A stretch of DNA of 64,000 nt from Progne subis subis (taxonomy: Eukaryota; Chordata; Aves; Passeriformes; Hirundinidae), in the NCBI GenBank assembly GCA_022316685.1, contig JAKJHU010000136.1, forward strand, positions 1,240,001 to 1,304,000, read 5' to 3'. Below are positions 34,101 to 49,100 of the stretch, one piece after another; the first letter of the stretch is position 1; each line of letters starts with the position of its first letter. Position numbers and translations under genes: made by a program. The notes under the pieces are model-generated. The model did no database searches and was not told where the DNA came from. It saw only the letters and a program-made list of their open reading frames with translations.

Positions 34101-37100
34101 TTAGTAGCTTAACTTCAAAAAGAAAAATAATCAAATCAGATGCCCTCCTTGGATTTTTTCAATTCTTTAACATTGAAGCCCCATAGTTGTGAGCTCACTT
34201 TTTAGAGCTTTCCTCAGCACAAGGGGAACTGTGAGAACTTGCACAGAAGCTCTGTAATCCAGTGATGACTGTGATCCACTCTTGGTCTGTTACGGACTTG
34301 AAAGTCAGTATTTCATTGGGCAGTAATAGGAAGTCAGCCTGGTTTTCTGGAGGAACAGCACCCAGATCTGCCCAATAAAGCACTCTGAACTACTCCTGAA
34401 AAATTAAATTGAGAGTGGGCATGTCCTTCTGCCACAAAAACTGCTCCAAGGTCATTAGAAAAGCCGTTCAAATGGAGAATACTCACGAGAAGCCCCATGC
34501 ACAAAAACCATGCTGAATGCAGCTGCATGCTTGGAGCTTTGTGCTTAACCCTTTAGAAGGCTCAAGTTTTTGACTGTCTAATTTCTGAATCCTTGTGGTG
34601 GCAGCAGAGCTCTTACATGAAAAATCCTTCAAAATAAATTGTTGTGACCTTTTTAATATTTTTTTTTTTTTTAGTATCAAATGTGTAGAATCATGAAGAA
34701 ACTTCCTGAAATAAAAATAAAAATAGATAAAATGTATTTTTGACAGCGTGGAGGATTCTTAAGGGGGGAAGACTTAACTGAATTTTGTTTCCCAGCATTT
34801 TTTTGCACTTGGTGGCATCTTGTCCATAATTGAATTCTCTTCAAGTTACCAAGTGTTGAGCTTTATCTTTTTTCCCTTCTTTGTGCTTGGGAACACGTTT
34901 CCATGGACCACTGTGAAGAGCAGCCTATGTGTGAGTGAAGGCACTAAACAATGTGCTATTTCTGAATTTCTGCTTTAGATGCCTTTTTTAAATCAGGTTC
35001 TGAGCAGAGGGGGGCTCTTACCTTGAAACAGGTTTAAGACATTAACCTGCCAGCCTGTCTATATATACACTTTTTAAATCATCTGCTTTTTTTATTATTA
35101 TTCATGGAAACACTCCAGAATCCCAAGCTCTTAGATAATTTCTGGTAGTGGTTGATCTCCAGGCTGTGAATTGTGTAAACACTGCCACAGTGCTTTCTTG
35201 CTGATCTTTGTCTCAGCTTCTTCTCTTTGTAGCTAAAAGTGACTTAGCAACAGGAGCTTATTTACCTTCCAGTCTCCATTCTGTCATGTTCTGCATCATC
35301 TTATTGCATACTTTCCTCTCTAAAACAGCTTATTCACAAAGCTGAAGAGTGCTGCAGTTACTTTGGGCTCTGCTCAGTGTCTGAACTTGCTTTTCTCCTG
35401 GTTTTTTAGGTGTGATAGTCAAAATGAAAGTTTCCAGGCAGGAAGCAAATAGATAGATGGCTTTAATTCCATTCTGTATTCAGATTGTTTTTTTATGTCG
35501 CTGGAAATGCAAGCTTTTAATACCTCATGTGTCTTCACAGTGTTGCTGTTACTCTGCTACTATGCTTTGTACCCTTCAGTAATTGCAATTTCAAACTCCA
35601 AAGTGTTTTAGTAGCTCCTGTTAATCCTCAACATGTACTTTGTTTGCCAGGATTATCACCTGCCTGGCTGAGTTAGGTCTGCTCAGTATTCTCCAGCTTT
35701 GTCCTAAATGCTTGTTTTCATTTTGCTCTAAGGACATCTCAGGTTCTTGATTTTAAGAGCTGTATTTTAAATGCCAGATTGGTTCTAAAAGTCAGGCTCC
35801 TTCTGCAGTTAACCTCTAACTGCAACTGGAAATTGGTTCATAAAGCAGTGGCTGATTGATGGACCTTAAAAATAATCAAACCACACTTGGGCAACTCTGC
35901 AGAGCTGAACGTAATGAACATTAAAACCAGTGTTTAAAAATGTCTGATGGATGTTCACCGGGAATATTTGTCCTTTTTCTTCTTTTTGCAGCTGTGTTCT
36001 GATAGAGATCCAGCTGGTCTCAGATAGCTGGGCTATTTTCTGGAGGGTTCCATTGTTTGTTAGGTGTGTGTGCATTTCAGTTTTTCACTGAGATAGTTCG
36101 AACTGCTGGGTTCTGTCATTTTTCTGTTATTGCTGTCAGGAGAGACAGGAGCAGGAGTGGGAAACATCCAGGTGGGCTTAAACTACAGATCTGCAGACAG
36201 CTTTTCATGCCCACCTACACGAAACTACTGTTTTTTTTCAGGAATTTCTCTCCCATAACTCCAGATCCTAGGTTAATGGATATCTGCCTGTGCTATTAGA
36301 TTACGTGATCTAAAAGGAATTAAGACTCATTTCCAGTAAACTATTGCTACTTGGAGTTGATCCTTAAGAGCCTTGCTTATTTAATTAGTTTTTTAATACT
36401 AAATGGCAACGTTTTGTCCTGTTTGCTTCACTGGTTCTGCTGTCGTCTTCAGGCAGTGGAGTGACTTCATCTGGAACCATGCAAATGTCAAACTAATCTC
36501 TTGGAGAAATAAATCAGAGGGTTGTGACTTCATTTTTCCAGTTTACCTCAGCGTTTAAGCATCAACCTGAGGAGTTTTGAAAGTACCAAACTTTCACCCA
36601 TCATCTTGAGGAAAAGAGATGGTCTGCTGTCAAAATCATCTGTAATTAGTTAGGAGGAATATTTTAACCAGACAATAAAATAACTGTCACTGTCTTGAGG
36701 ATGAAAGGGAAAAAAAAATTGTATGCTTTATGGTACATTAATTCTTGTTGCTCAGGCTGTTTTTCTCAGCCTTATGATTGTACAGCTACTGATTTATTCA
36801 AAACCTGTTTTGGAGTTGGTCTTTTTATGTGTCTTCCTCACCTCTGAAAATTGAATAAGCCCCAGACAAAAACTTCAGACTCGGTGTATGAAAAGAGAAG
36901 CTATAAACCGCTGAAGACTAATCTTCTGTGTAGATCTGACATTCAGATTTTTCTTAAAATAAGCTTCAGGAAATATTTTTCCAGGGATATATTGTGTTGT
37001 GTTTTGACTTTATTATAAATTTGCTTTATCAGTTTTGTAAGAAGCGATTTATTTCTTTCCCCTCCACACATGCTCAGGCTGGTAAAAATATACAACTCAG

Positions 37101-40100
37101 TGTCTTCTAACAGCTTTTGCTTCAGAAAAGATTTGCAGAATTTTAATTTTCTCTCTTTCGTGTCCCCTGGCAAAGCCAAGTCTTTGATTTAGGTACAGTA
37201 GCTGTTATTATGAGCATGTGAGTCAGGAGAGCTGAGATATCTCAGTAAGTGTAATGAAACCATGCTTGTTCTCCCCAGACTGTTGCTTTCTGAATATTCC
37301 ATTAGTGGCAGCTTTAATGCGCTGAGCAGACTGGTCTCCAGGGGCTGATGGCCTCACCGTTATCGCTGCGGTGTAGCTCATTAAGAAGCTATCAGAGAAT
37401 TCCCCAGGGAATGATTTACACAGGATCATCCACTTGCCCTAAAGTAACCACGGGACGAATGTCAAGGAGTCAGTGTCAGAGTGAGGGATGTGAGAGGAGT
37501 GCTCCTGCCTTCTTGGCAGTTCACAGCTGTCCTTGGTCTGAGAGAGGAACAGGCCAGGATTGTTCCTGTTTGCTTTCCCCTCCTAGATTTAAGTACAAAA
37601 GAAATGGTTTTCCAGCCTTCCTCCTTGTTTTGTGTTTGCTAACTGGAGCAGTTTATGCCTTTTAAGTTACCCAGAGCCCTGGGGGGAGCTGCCCGTTGTG
37701 TTTGGATGGGAAGCAGGGGCAGGGATGGCAGGCACATGACAACTGAGGTGGCTTTTGTGGGTGGCTGAAGAAAGGTGGCATTGACTTTGTCACCTTATCC
37801 TAGGTGGAAACAATGGTTTTCAACTTTTGCAAGATTAAAGAGGAGCAGGAGAGGAAATATAAAAGGAGATTTTATTTGGGAGAAGACGATTTAGGAGGGA
37901 AGAAGTTCTTTTATGAGCTAAAAAGCACGTACGTCTCCAGAGGGAAAACATTTTCTTTTGGACCCTCAGGACCAGTGATAAATTTGGTGGGGTGGGATGA
38001 AGTGTGCTTTGCTTTTTAGGCTGCAGGGAAGAGAGGAAGAAGCTGGGCTTGTTTTTAAGAGATGGTGGAAGAAGAAAAACACCTCGAGGTGGTATATAGG
38101 CAGACGAGACAGCAGAGAGCTGCCCCGGGACTTGGCCTGGACCAGAGCAAGCTGAGCTTTGGAGTGTCATTTCCAGCCCTTTTTAAAACAAACCAAAACA
38201 TTTGCTTCAGGCACATGCTTGTATAAATTACTGCTGCTCCTTTTGTTCCTCTGAGTGGGTTAAATTGTTTATAAAAATTTGTTTAGCAGGGAGCTTTGGT
38301 TTGGTCAGTCTGTTAGATCAGAAATTCTTCTTGGATCTCTTAAGGGAATTTCTTTGAATGGAAGTTTGTTAGATGTTTTATCTGGTTTGCTCTCTTCTTA
38401 AATTAATGTATTAAATATACTTGACCTGTTAAAGGAAGATCTTAATTTGCCATTTTCATGTTTGCTCTCTTCCCAGAAGCGCTTGTGGTTGTCTTTCTGA
38501 AGCCCTTGTCTGTGGCATGGTTTCAGTGGCATTGCTTTTGTGAAGTGGTTGTGAGAATTGTCACTTGGCAGGATCGGTGACTGAGTTAGGGCCTCCTAGA
38601 AACGCAAGGCTTTGAGTCTCCCTGGCCTCAGGAGAGGCTGTTTGAAAAGCTGCATTGAGGATTTTGAGTCACTGCTCTTGAACTTCAGACACTGGTGCAG
38701 CACCAGGTTTTTTCTCCTCCTTTGGCATGTTGTAAATAAATCTGTGGGCAGGAGTTTAGTGTAACTTTTCATTCAAATGCAGCACAAAAATAGTCCAGAG
38801 TGAAAAGGGACAATTAGAAAGGGGTGTTTACAGCAGTCTGTTGATCTTCTGACTTGTTTGTGTTGACTTCCTTGTGCTCCAGCCCGGAATGGTGGCGGTG
38901 CCATGGAGCAGAGTGTGCCTTCCTCTTTATTCCCTGTTCCCCCTCCCCACTGTGGATTTAGCCAGGTGCTGCTGTGCTTGGGAACCCAGCTCTTGATTGC
39001 AAGTACCACTGTTGCCTCCTCTGAACTAATGGAATAGATGTGAATTAAACCCACTTGCCTATCCAGGACCTTGCCTTGGACTTCCAAAGGCATCTGATGA
39101 CAGGTGAATCTCAGCTGCTGGGAAACCTCTGCCATACAAAATAGGGAACAGCCTGGGCACAGCTGGGGCAGGACCCAGATAAAGCTCGAGGAATTTGGCA
39201 GCCCTGGCTGCAGCTCCAGCCTGGGCAGGTACAAAAAGCAGAGCTTGGGTATCAAAGCAGAGGCTCTCAGCTTTGCTCCGTGGCTGCCCCTCAGCAGTGG
39301 TGCCTTGTAACTTTGTCCTCTGCAACTTTCATGTTAAACACAGAGAAGAAATCAGATGAGAAGCAGCTTTGTAAAGGAAGCAGCCTTTTCAGGTGTAGAT
39401 GTTGATCTTGCACAAGTAGGGTCTCACTGAAGTGCAGCACTGTCAAGGTGTGCACCATGATCATTTTCAGTTGCCACTGCCCTGCTCCTCCCTGTGAAGA
39501 TAACCTTTAAAAATTCCTGCACATAGGCTTAACTTGGTTTTTGGACTATTTAAGCCACAAGTTCAGTAAATACTTGAAGCCAAGCCTGATACTTTATGCC
39601 TCTGAAGGAGAAGTTTTTGAGCTGTTAAATTTAACAAGATCTTCAGTGGCTTGCACATCCTTTAAGTTCCTCAGGAAAACCCAAAGTGAACATGTAGGCC
39701 AGTGCTTATCTGCATGCAGCCAGCAGCTCTCCTGAAGTCAGTAATGCAGAGTGATTATTTCTGCTGTTCAGCAATGTTGAGTTTTTCAAATACCAAATAC
39801 TTGCTTCACTTTTGCTTGTCTGTTCCATCCCACTTTCCTTTCTCATATCCTAGATTTAAATCCAGGCTAGCCTCAAGCTCATTATGAAAAGTAATTGCCC
39901 TCTGGTAGTAATTTAGCATTATTTTTTATGGAGCCATGTAAGGCTATAAAATGAATCCAGCAAATCATAAAACTTGAATAGATGGAAACATCAAAAGTGG
40001 TATTAAGACTTTCACAGGTAAATTATTCAGTAATGATAATCTTGTTATGCTTTTTGGTGTCTAGAATGACAGTGGAGATTTACAGCATTCTGACAACTTG

Positions 40101-43100
40101 TGCCTGTACAAGAGTTTTTCTTGTTCTTTTTTGTTTGGTGTCTCCATTTTTTAAAACAGAGCTCTGTAAAACCAGCCCAAATGAGTCAAGCACCCAAAGC
40201 ATTAAAACCAGGACTCAGCAAATAAGAATTTGGGAGCAATTGAATATATAATGGGAAAATACGACATCACATCTCATTTTTGAGCTGCAGCAATTACTTG
40301 TGTGAGCTATTGGACAAGAAGGAGTTTTGTCTGGAGAGAGCTCTGCTGATGTCTGGGGAGTTTCTGGCAGACCAGGGGGCTCAGCACTGCTCAGTGTAAG
40401 GAGAAGATGAGCTCTTGAGGATTTTAGAAGGCAGTGACTTGCTCCTGGCTTGTTTAGCTCTGCTGGAGTGTGAGCAGCTGTGGGCAGTGTGTAACTCTGG
40501 GAATGCAGGTTTGGCATGCAGGATTTAGAAATGGCCAGACCCCAGAGTACTCGTGTAACCGTGCACGTTTGCAGGATGGTTTTAATGCTCGCTATTGTGA
40601 TTCTGCATCACGTCCTGTAGCTGCAGCCTGCTGTCTCATGGTGTAGGTAGAAGGCAGCTTCTAAAAATGTCATTTTTTCCTGCAACTCTGCCTCCCCGAA
40701 GGACAAGATAGCCTTGGAGGGCAGCAGTGGAATGGGCTCCTGACCCTTGGGGGCAGAGCATCTGCTGGGGCAGAGGGGCTGGCCAGAGCTGCTGAGCACC
40801 CTCTGATGCCTGGATGTGGGGGAATCAACTAGAAATTGAGACCTTCCTGCCTTTTGCTACTCTCTATGCCAATGAATCTTCCTTTAGTCCGTGACTTTGG
40901 CACATCACTGCTCTGTACCAATAATTTCTCCCTAGGATTAATACAGGTTTCCTTAAATACCATGCTCTGCTGACCTCTGCTATGCCTGGTTTCTGTGACA
41001 GCAGTTAAACAACCACAGAAGCTTAACTAAAGTGTAAAACAGTGATTTCCATCTGTTATTTGAAGCAGCTCATCATCTCCTGCTTGCCAGGGAGCTGGCA
41101 GAGTGGCTGTTTGGCAGTAAGGATGACTGCTCAGCGCTAGAGCCTTAAAATGCACAGAAAACTGCTGTGATTAAATGTCTGGCTCACCCCTTTTGTGCAG
41201 TTCCTGTGTCTGTGCTGCCACTGAAGGCGATGAGCACGTTTGAGAGCTGCTGTCTTTGGCACACTTGAGAAGGTGCTGGGGCTGGAAATGCTGACACTGG
41301 CAGCCCTGCTGGGCAGATTGATGTTTTAAAAGCAGTTAAACCGAGTGGGTTGTTTGTGCAGGATCAAAGGGAAATTGGATGGTGAGAGGCTGTTGGCTGC
41401 GTAATGCTGACATCGTGTCTTGTTCATTAGGGCATAATTGGACAGTGTCCTTAAGGGATATGGATTTCTGTGGTCCACTCTCAGCACGGGGCCCAGAACA
41501 GGAAACAAGCTCAAATGCACTCATTTATTGAAGTTCTTTGCTGTGCATAGGATGTTCTTTGCTTTGAGCTTGATCTTTATTGTAAAAGGTGCGTTTTAGC
41601 CGTGGAATGACTTGAGACGTACACTTACGTAAGAATAGTGTTTCTTCGTACTCCTACTACAGCTCACCCTCTTTTCTCTGGTATCTTGACAGCTTCAAGT
41701 ATTTGTTTGATCCCTTTTTAATTTTAAGGATAGATTGCTGAATTAACTTTCGTTACCCGTCCTTTGAACTAAGCAGTGCGGTTTTCAGCTGCTGGCATAT
41801 CCTAAGGCATCACTCCTCTCCTTGAATGGAGGAGCAACAGGAATACATACAGAAAGATCTGATCTTCTGTTTGAATGTGCAGTATTTGGTTTTTGATGGC
41901 TTCTAAATACCAAGTGGCCATGAAATGAAAAAGCTTTTTCACCGTTTTGATTTAAATTAGTAAAACGTTACTCGTAATCTAGATTTTTCTTTTCCAGTTA
42001 TTTCATGGATTAATAGAAAAACAAAGTTTGTGAACATTTTCAAAGCTCCTGAAATGCATGTCTAACTAACTGTGTTTTTCCTTTGCAGGATATTGTCTGG
42101 GGGTTAAACTCTTTATTTACTGTAAGTAAAGCAATATTTTGCATGTCCACTTTTCTTTATCCTGCCTGGTTTCGTTTCAGCATCACCTAATGCTATTCCT
42201 GTGTGTTGCCTCTAAAAGTTCAGGTCATTATTTCCCTTGGCTTCAGTGGGTATTGGACAAGTATGAAATCAGACTGTGCTTTTGTTTGTGGAACTCATCT
42301 AGACTGTCTGAAACGCCAGGCTTTTTGTACATTTATTTTACTTCGGTTAGAAATATTAGGGGATATTTTGATAACAGATTATTTGGGATCTTCCACACAG
42401 TATGAAACTGCTTCTGCTGATTTGCAGGAAATAGAAATTCATACTGCTCTGAGAAGGAATTGTGTTGGTGTTAGTCTTTAAAAAAAGGCTATTAGGAATT
42501 AATGACTGCCCTGCAGTCTCATTCCTTTTTTGAACACTTACATTCCTATTCAGGGGCCTTGGTATCCACCCACAGAGTTTGCATAAAACCTGGCTCATCA
42601 GAGAATTTGCATGATTTTATTTAGGGATATTCCCCTTTTTTTAAAGATTGATGGGAGCAAGGAGCCTGGAATTGCAGGAGCACCTTGAAAATGGAGGAGA
42701 GGGCAGGAAGCTGCAAGAGGCAGGCAGGATGCAACAGCTGCTTCTTTCCTAGAAGTGGAGAGTGGCTAAGTCATCACAAAAGTGACCCTATTTTAGGGAT
42801 TCCTTTCCTCAGCCATTGCTGCTGGGTCAGGAGAAAGCAAAGAGCAGCACTAGCTTGGTGGCCACATTTGTCATCCCCTCTGGAGAGAGCCACCTCAGGG
42901 TGCAGAAGGAAGCTCGGATTCCTTGTCATCCAAAGGATTGGTTGGTTTTTTTCCAACAACCTCTTTGGTAACTTGATGTAAAAGTTTGGAGAGCATTTGC
43001 CTTTCCAGCAGAAGTGACTTGCATTTCACAGTCAGTCTCCCTGTGCATGCCAAGGAAGTGGAAGGAAGCAAAATCCTCAGGGGCAGAGCTGCACATAAAA

Positions 43101-46100
43101 ATATTGGGCAAAGATCTGCAGAGGGGGGTGGTCGTGTCTAGGAGACCACAGGGATTTGTCCTGGCTGGTAAGAGCTGTGCTTCCCTCCTGGATTTCCCTC
43201 ACACCCAGCTGCTTGGGAGTAATCAGGCTTTAAAAAGCTGGCACTGGGGTCACATTGGGCTGACAGATTCCTGGGGGGCTTTATTGAAGAAAGTGAGTGA
43301 GAAGGAGGTGAGTTGGTGTCCTGATTGGAGTGAAACGTGGGGTTTGCTGCTTGAAGATGAGTCAGGGACTGCCAGGAGCCTTTCACATTGTGGGACATGG
43401 GTATTTCACTGTAACACAGGCTCACCTTAGACTGGGGAAAGATCTGGGCTGCAGGCAGAGCAGGGGCCTTGGGATTCAGTGCTGGTTTTAATGATGATTC
43501 CTCTTCTCCATTGTTTTTAACCCTAGACCCTTTCTCTTTCCAAAGTTAATACTTGAGATTAAACTGAGAGGCCTGAGGTTTGTTGTGACCGTTTCTGCTC
43601 CCTGACCCCACATGTCCTTAGTTCTCAGGGTCTTTGCACTCCTTTTCCTCTAGACCCTGTTCTTCTCAGAGCACTAAAACTTCCCTGTCATGCTCTAGGT
43701 TACATAGCTTCTTCACAGAGAGAATTAAATTGCTTTTCTATGTAGGTGGAATTAAGGAAACTCCTACTTCATCAGCACACTGTTTGCAGAAGTTTTTTTA
43801 AAAGGTTTACTTTGCCCTCTAATGAAAATCAACAGGAATTGTGCCTCCTGAAAGTTTGACTGTTCCTCCAAAATTTAGTTTTCCAATAGGAATGCATTCA
43901 CTTCTAGGGAGAAATGCCATGGGGCCACGTGTGGCCCACACCAGAAGGGCTGAGATGCCCTGGTGCTGCTGTCATTTAATTGTCCTGTGATTTGGTTTCC
44001 AGTTATCAAACTCATTTGCATTTACCTTTGGCAGAGCCACCACCAAGGCAGTGATTAAATGCTTGCTGTTTGCTTTGTTCTATCTCTTGTTCCTGAGGGC
44101 TTTGGGCCCCTTGTGATGCAGTGAGTGGGAGCCCCTCAATGTTCTCTCTGTTTCTTTTCCAGGATCTTTTGAATTTCGACGATCCTTTGAATATTGAGGC
44201 TGCAGAGCATCATTTGCGTGACAAGGTGAGTCAGCGGTTTATTTAAGGCAGGTTGTTCCTAAACAAACACACATTCTGTACTCAGCAGTTCCCAGGCAGT
44301 CCTTTCTGAGGGGTGAAACTGCTGCTCCAGGCAGTCCAGTGACTCACTGTATCAGCAGCCAGTTACTTCAAACAAGAACCGCTTTCCCTGGGAAAGCAAA
44401 CTCCACCCAGCAGTGTTAGTCACCATGTGCTGGGAGTGTGGGCCCCAGAACAGATGATCTTTGCCTTCTCAAGGCTGAGATTTCCCCTTTCTGTGTAACA
44501 AGCCGAAGGTGAGTTGGTTTGGAGTGGTGACACAAGTGACCTTTGCCTTGGAAGACCTGTGCAAAGATCTTTTCTTTCTCTATCTCCTTCAAGGGCAGCT
44601 CTTTTATTCAGAGTTTGTATGTGTTGCATGTAAATACAAAGCCAGGAGAAATCTGGGCAAGTTTAAAGAACAGGAGTGTGGAAACTTCTCTTTTCTTTTT
44701 CCTGATCCTAATATTCACGTGTGTATTGTGGACTGGGCAAAGCCTAGTGTACTGCTCACCTCTGAGCAAAAGTGCCAATTTGTCCTTTGTGCCCATCTCC
44801 AAAATTCCATCATGTCACGCTACACAGCACATGGAACTCACACTTAGTACGTTCAAGACCTCTTGTTACAATTAAACTCCTCTGACACTTTTGTTGAAGT
44901 TAATCTTTATGCTTGAAGAAAGTTTCCAGGTAAGCGAGTGTTGATTTGAAGAGTTCATTGAAAATGCAGTCAGGCGGTGCACCTGAATTTATCTAATTTT
45001 TTTCAAGAGGAAATACCAGGATTGCAAGTTCCTCTTTCCAGCTATTTTTTGATTAATGAGATCTTGTAGCTATTCTGGTGTTCATCCATGTTTGCAGGGC
45101 TGAGGTGAGAAAATAAAGCAAAGCTGGAAAAAATTGGCTACAAACGTCCTCTGGAAGAGAGGGGTCTTTGTGGTTTTGTTTTATCATGGGATCACAGAAT
45201 GGTTTGGGTTGGAAGGAACCTTAAAGCCCTCCCATTCCACCCCTGGGTGGTTAAAATTGCTATCCTGCACCTCTCAGCACCATTGAGAGACTGGAAATCC
45301 TGGGAATCCACAGAAAGGAAAATGCTACCTGATTTAAAAAACACATCTCCCTCAAAACCAGAGGTGAGCCCTCAGAAATAGGTACTGCTACACTAATGGC
45401 ATGGCAGTTGTTTGAAGAAGTGAAAAGCAGGGGTTTTTGGAGCATTTTTTTGACAGTCTTCTAAATCACAATCTTTTGGAGAACAAACATTTTTTATTTA
45501 TTAAACTCTTAGCGGTCTCATAAGTGTCGATAAAATTCATATTATACCATTTTAATGTTGAGCTTATCTGAATTTGATGTGGGTGTTTCATTGATAGTGA
45601 CAGCACCAGGTAGGGTGGATTTTCTGTGGTGTGTTAGGTGGTGACATCAGAAAAACCCAGTGATGCCTTTGTGGAGAGAATAAATAATGCATGGGAGAGA
45701 AAAAGCTGCAGTTGCAGCCTGAGTTGTTTTTTTTCTTCCCCTGGCAGAGGTGTTGTATTTTACATAATTTGTCGTGGACTCAGACTGCTGTGGTCCCATC
45801 CTGGCTCTTGAGAAATACTTGCAGTGCCCAATAGGATTAATATGGGAATGCTCGTTAGTTTTCCTTCCGCTGAGATTTGTTTAGATGCGTGATACGATTG
45901 CACAGATAGTGGGGATGTAATACATGCTTGCATGTACAGTGTCTGTATGAACAGATGTGCAAAACCATCTGTACAGAAACTCTGCTGGACACAAACATCT
46001 GTGTCCAGCAGTGTGCAGGGGAATCCTGGGACAGCCAAACCACTGCACCTCAGGCACTGAGAGCCTGGAAATCTCTCCTGTGCTTCTCCCAGGGGAGGTG

Positions 46101-49100
46101 ACTCACAATTTCCCTGCTGTCCATTCAGATCTGAAATCCTGGCCTTCCTCAGGCTGAGCCTGGCTGCCCCAGGGGGTGACAGCTAATCCCAGGCCTTGCC
46201 TGTGCTTACTGAGAACTGAGGCTGGGGTTTGGTCAGCTCCAGGTCCTCACAAGTGACTCCTGCCTTGCAGATGCTGGGAAAAGTCACATCAGAGATAGCA
46301 AATCCTTACTGCTGATTCCTGGCAAACAGCTGTGTGGGAATGTTTGTGTTAGATCAGGCTGGAGGGGGCAATGATCCCTTCCTCTCTAAGGCTCCTCTCC
46401 ATTTTTGCATTAAATCTGTGATGTATAACTGAGCACATAGTTGTAGCTTTTGGAAAAGCACCCTTGCTCTCAGGTGGAACATGATACAGGATTCAGAGCT
46501 CAAGTTCTGTAAACTGATTGCTTTATTAGCCTGTCTTACCTGAGATGTCTGTTAGTGCAGCTTCAGCTCCCAGCCCTCCAGGGCTTCCAGTTACTGAACC
46601 TGTTCCTTTGCAGCTTCCTTCAGCCAGTGAGCATCAAGTCACTTTTACAGTGTATTTTAAAAAATAAATATGTCTGTTTATGAAGCTTTATTCATTCTAC
46701 AGTTCTCTCACATACACACACGCACCTTGCTAGGTGCCAGTAATTTTTTGGCAGGCTGTACAATAAATTTGGGCAAAGTAATGAACATCTGTTTTCTCAA
46801 GTACTGGAACGTCCCTGGTGCCCACATTGCGCTGCAGTTGGGTCTCTTGGTGCAGAGCTCAAGAAATCAGAATAAAAAGATGTAAACTAAGCAAGGAGTC
46901 AGTCTTCTCACACTGATACAATCTCAGCAGTTTGGTGGTATGACTTTCCTTGCTGAATTCAAAGAAGCTCTTGCTAATTAATGAGCTTGGACCGGTCTGC
47001 ATTTAGCACAGAAGTCACTCTGTCAGTAGTTATGGCTAGGCAGAGCCATTAATTGTCAATGAAGTCAATTCCATGGACTCTAAAGCAATGAGCAAGTGTT
47101 TTAAGTTTTAATGACTACTCACTTAAAAATAATGTGAGCTAAAAGTTGTAGGATTTGCTGGTTTTTATTTAGCAAATACATAGAGCTTTACTGTTATGCT
47201 CTGTGGCAGTCAGGTGGGCTGAATATTGAAACTTAACGGGGATAGAGCTTGGCAGTGAGAACCAAATGAGCTTAGTGCTTCAGGACTCGTGTATTCCTCA
47301 TGCAGAGGTGCTGTGGGCTGTGTGATTTGTTACTGAAATCTAGGAAATCCTTTCCCTATGTCCATCTGTCACGGCTGCTTTGGGAACTGCCTCAAGACAT
47401 TGCAATTCACCAGGATCCTTAAAAGCCTTTACATTTCCTTGTGGTGTTCACTTCTGCCAAAAAACCCCATTTCAAAGCCATTTGTACAACATACAACAAA
47501 GCTTCATTGCGTGGCTTGAAGCAGAGATGTTTTTCTAAGTGTTCCTTGGAGTTCTTCATCACCTAGGCTTGCTGTGTCAAGAACCCTAATGCTGTGTCCT
47601 GTTTGAATTGTATTTACCCTGTATTTGGTGCAATTCAAGCAAACTTTTGTCATCCTACACACTCATTTACTTTTTCATCCTTGTGATCTGGAGTTGTTTC
47701 AGTAGTGGGAGAAGCTGAGTTACATCTCCCTGTGTTTTCCTGCGCAATGTTTCCATCTTAGTGAAACCCATCTGTCAGCAGTCAGTGCTTTGTGCTGTGT
47801 CCTTGTGAAAGACTAAGGTAGATTGCATTTGGCAGGGAGTTCTTCTCCCTCCTTGTGAAAATCCAGCTTATCCTATTTCCCTGCAGCTCTGAAGTGCCAG
47901 AGCCGAGAAATCTAATGGGAATAGGTGTGTGTTTGCCAAGGATCCACTTCAAACACAAGTGTTTTTTACTGAATTCAGTCAGCCCTGATTTTATTTGCAT
48001 CCCCTTTGAAAAGCAGTATTTAATGCTCACTTATTTTGCACAGGTTTGCATGGAGGAGTTTGGCTCAGGATTGATTTCTGCAATTGTTTTTTTTTTTTTA
48101 ATTTTTAAGTTTTAATTAAAGGTTTCTCTGGGTGATAAAGACAATAAGGTATTTATTTCAGGGTTGTGTCTGTGGAGATGGATTTATGAAGCTCACGGTG
48201 TTACAGAATCTGAAGCTGCCTCTTAAGGTTTCCATTTAGGATTGTAATTGCCCTACACAGCCTCACTTCTTTAGGAAACTTGGCTTAAAAAACCCAGTCC
48301 TTCCTCCCAGTTGCTTGTGGTCTTTGGTGGTGGTTCTAATGAATCTTGTGAGATGAATGTTTTCCTAAAGTTACTTGAGGACTGTCGTGTTGTCCTCACT
48401 AGTGAGAGCAGACCTAATTCCATCAGAAATTCCATTGATAATTAGGAACAGTTCCTAAGTAGGGATTTCACTGAAGAATTTTATAACCTTTCATAACTGT
48501 AGGCAGTTTTTTAGAGTCCTTAAACAGCAAACAATTCAGAATTTTTACAGAATAGTCTTAATTTCTCAAACCCTGCCCAGAGCAGCTGTGGCTGCCCCAT
48601 CCCTGGCAGTGTCCAAGGCCAGGTTGGATGGGACTTGGAGCAGCCTGAGACAGTGGAAGTTGTCCCTGCTCATGGCAGGGGCTGGAAGGGGATGAGCCTC
48701 TGTCCCAAGTCAGTGGGATTTCTGTGAAACCCCTTGGCAAGAACCAGCAGCATGTGCCAAAGTGTCAGTGCCTGGGCCAGACTCCTCCTGAGAGCAGCTG
48801 AGCTGTGGAAGAGAAGGTTGTCAGCAAGTAAGGAATGAAAGCATGAAGCAAGTACAGATTTTCTGTAGAGGGTCTTGAGGCATCCCTTTGGAAACACACT
48901 GAGTTGAATTTCCCCCCAGATTTTCCATTTGCATCAAAAGCTCTCATTGCCCAGCACAGCGTCCTCAGTTCTGGAGCCACCAGCAGCAGGTTGGGATTGT
49001 ATAAGTTGTTTCACCAAGAGTAATTTCCCTTGTTGGTTGGTAGTGGTTGTTTTTTTGTTTTTGTTTTTTTAATCAGACACTTGGGTCTGGCCTGGGAAGC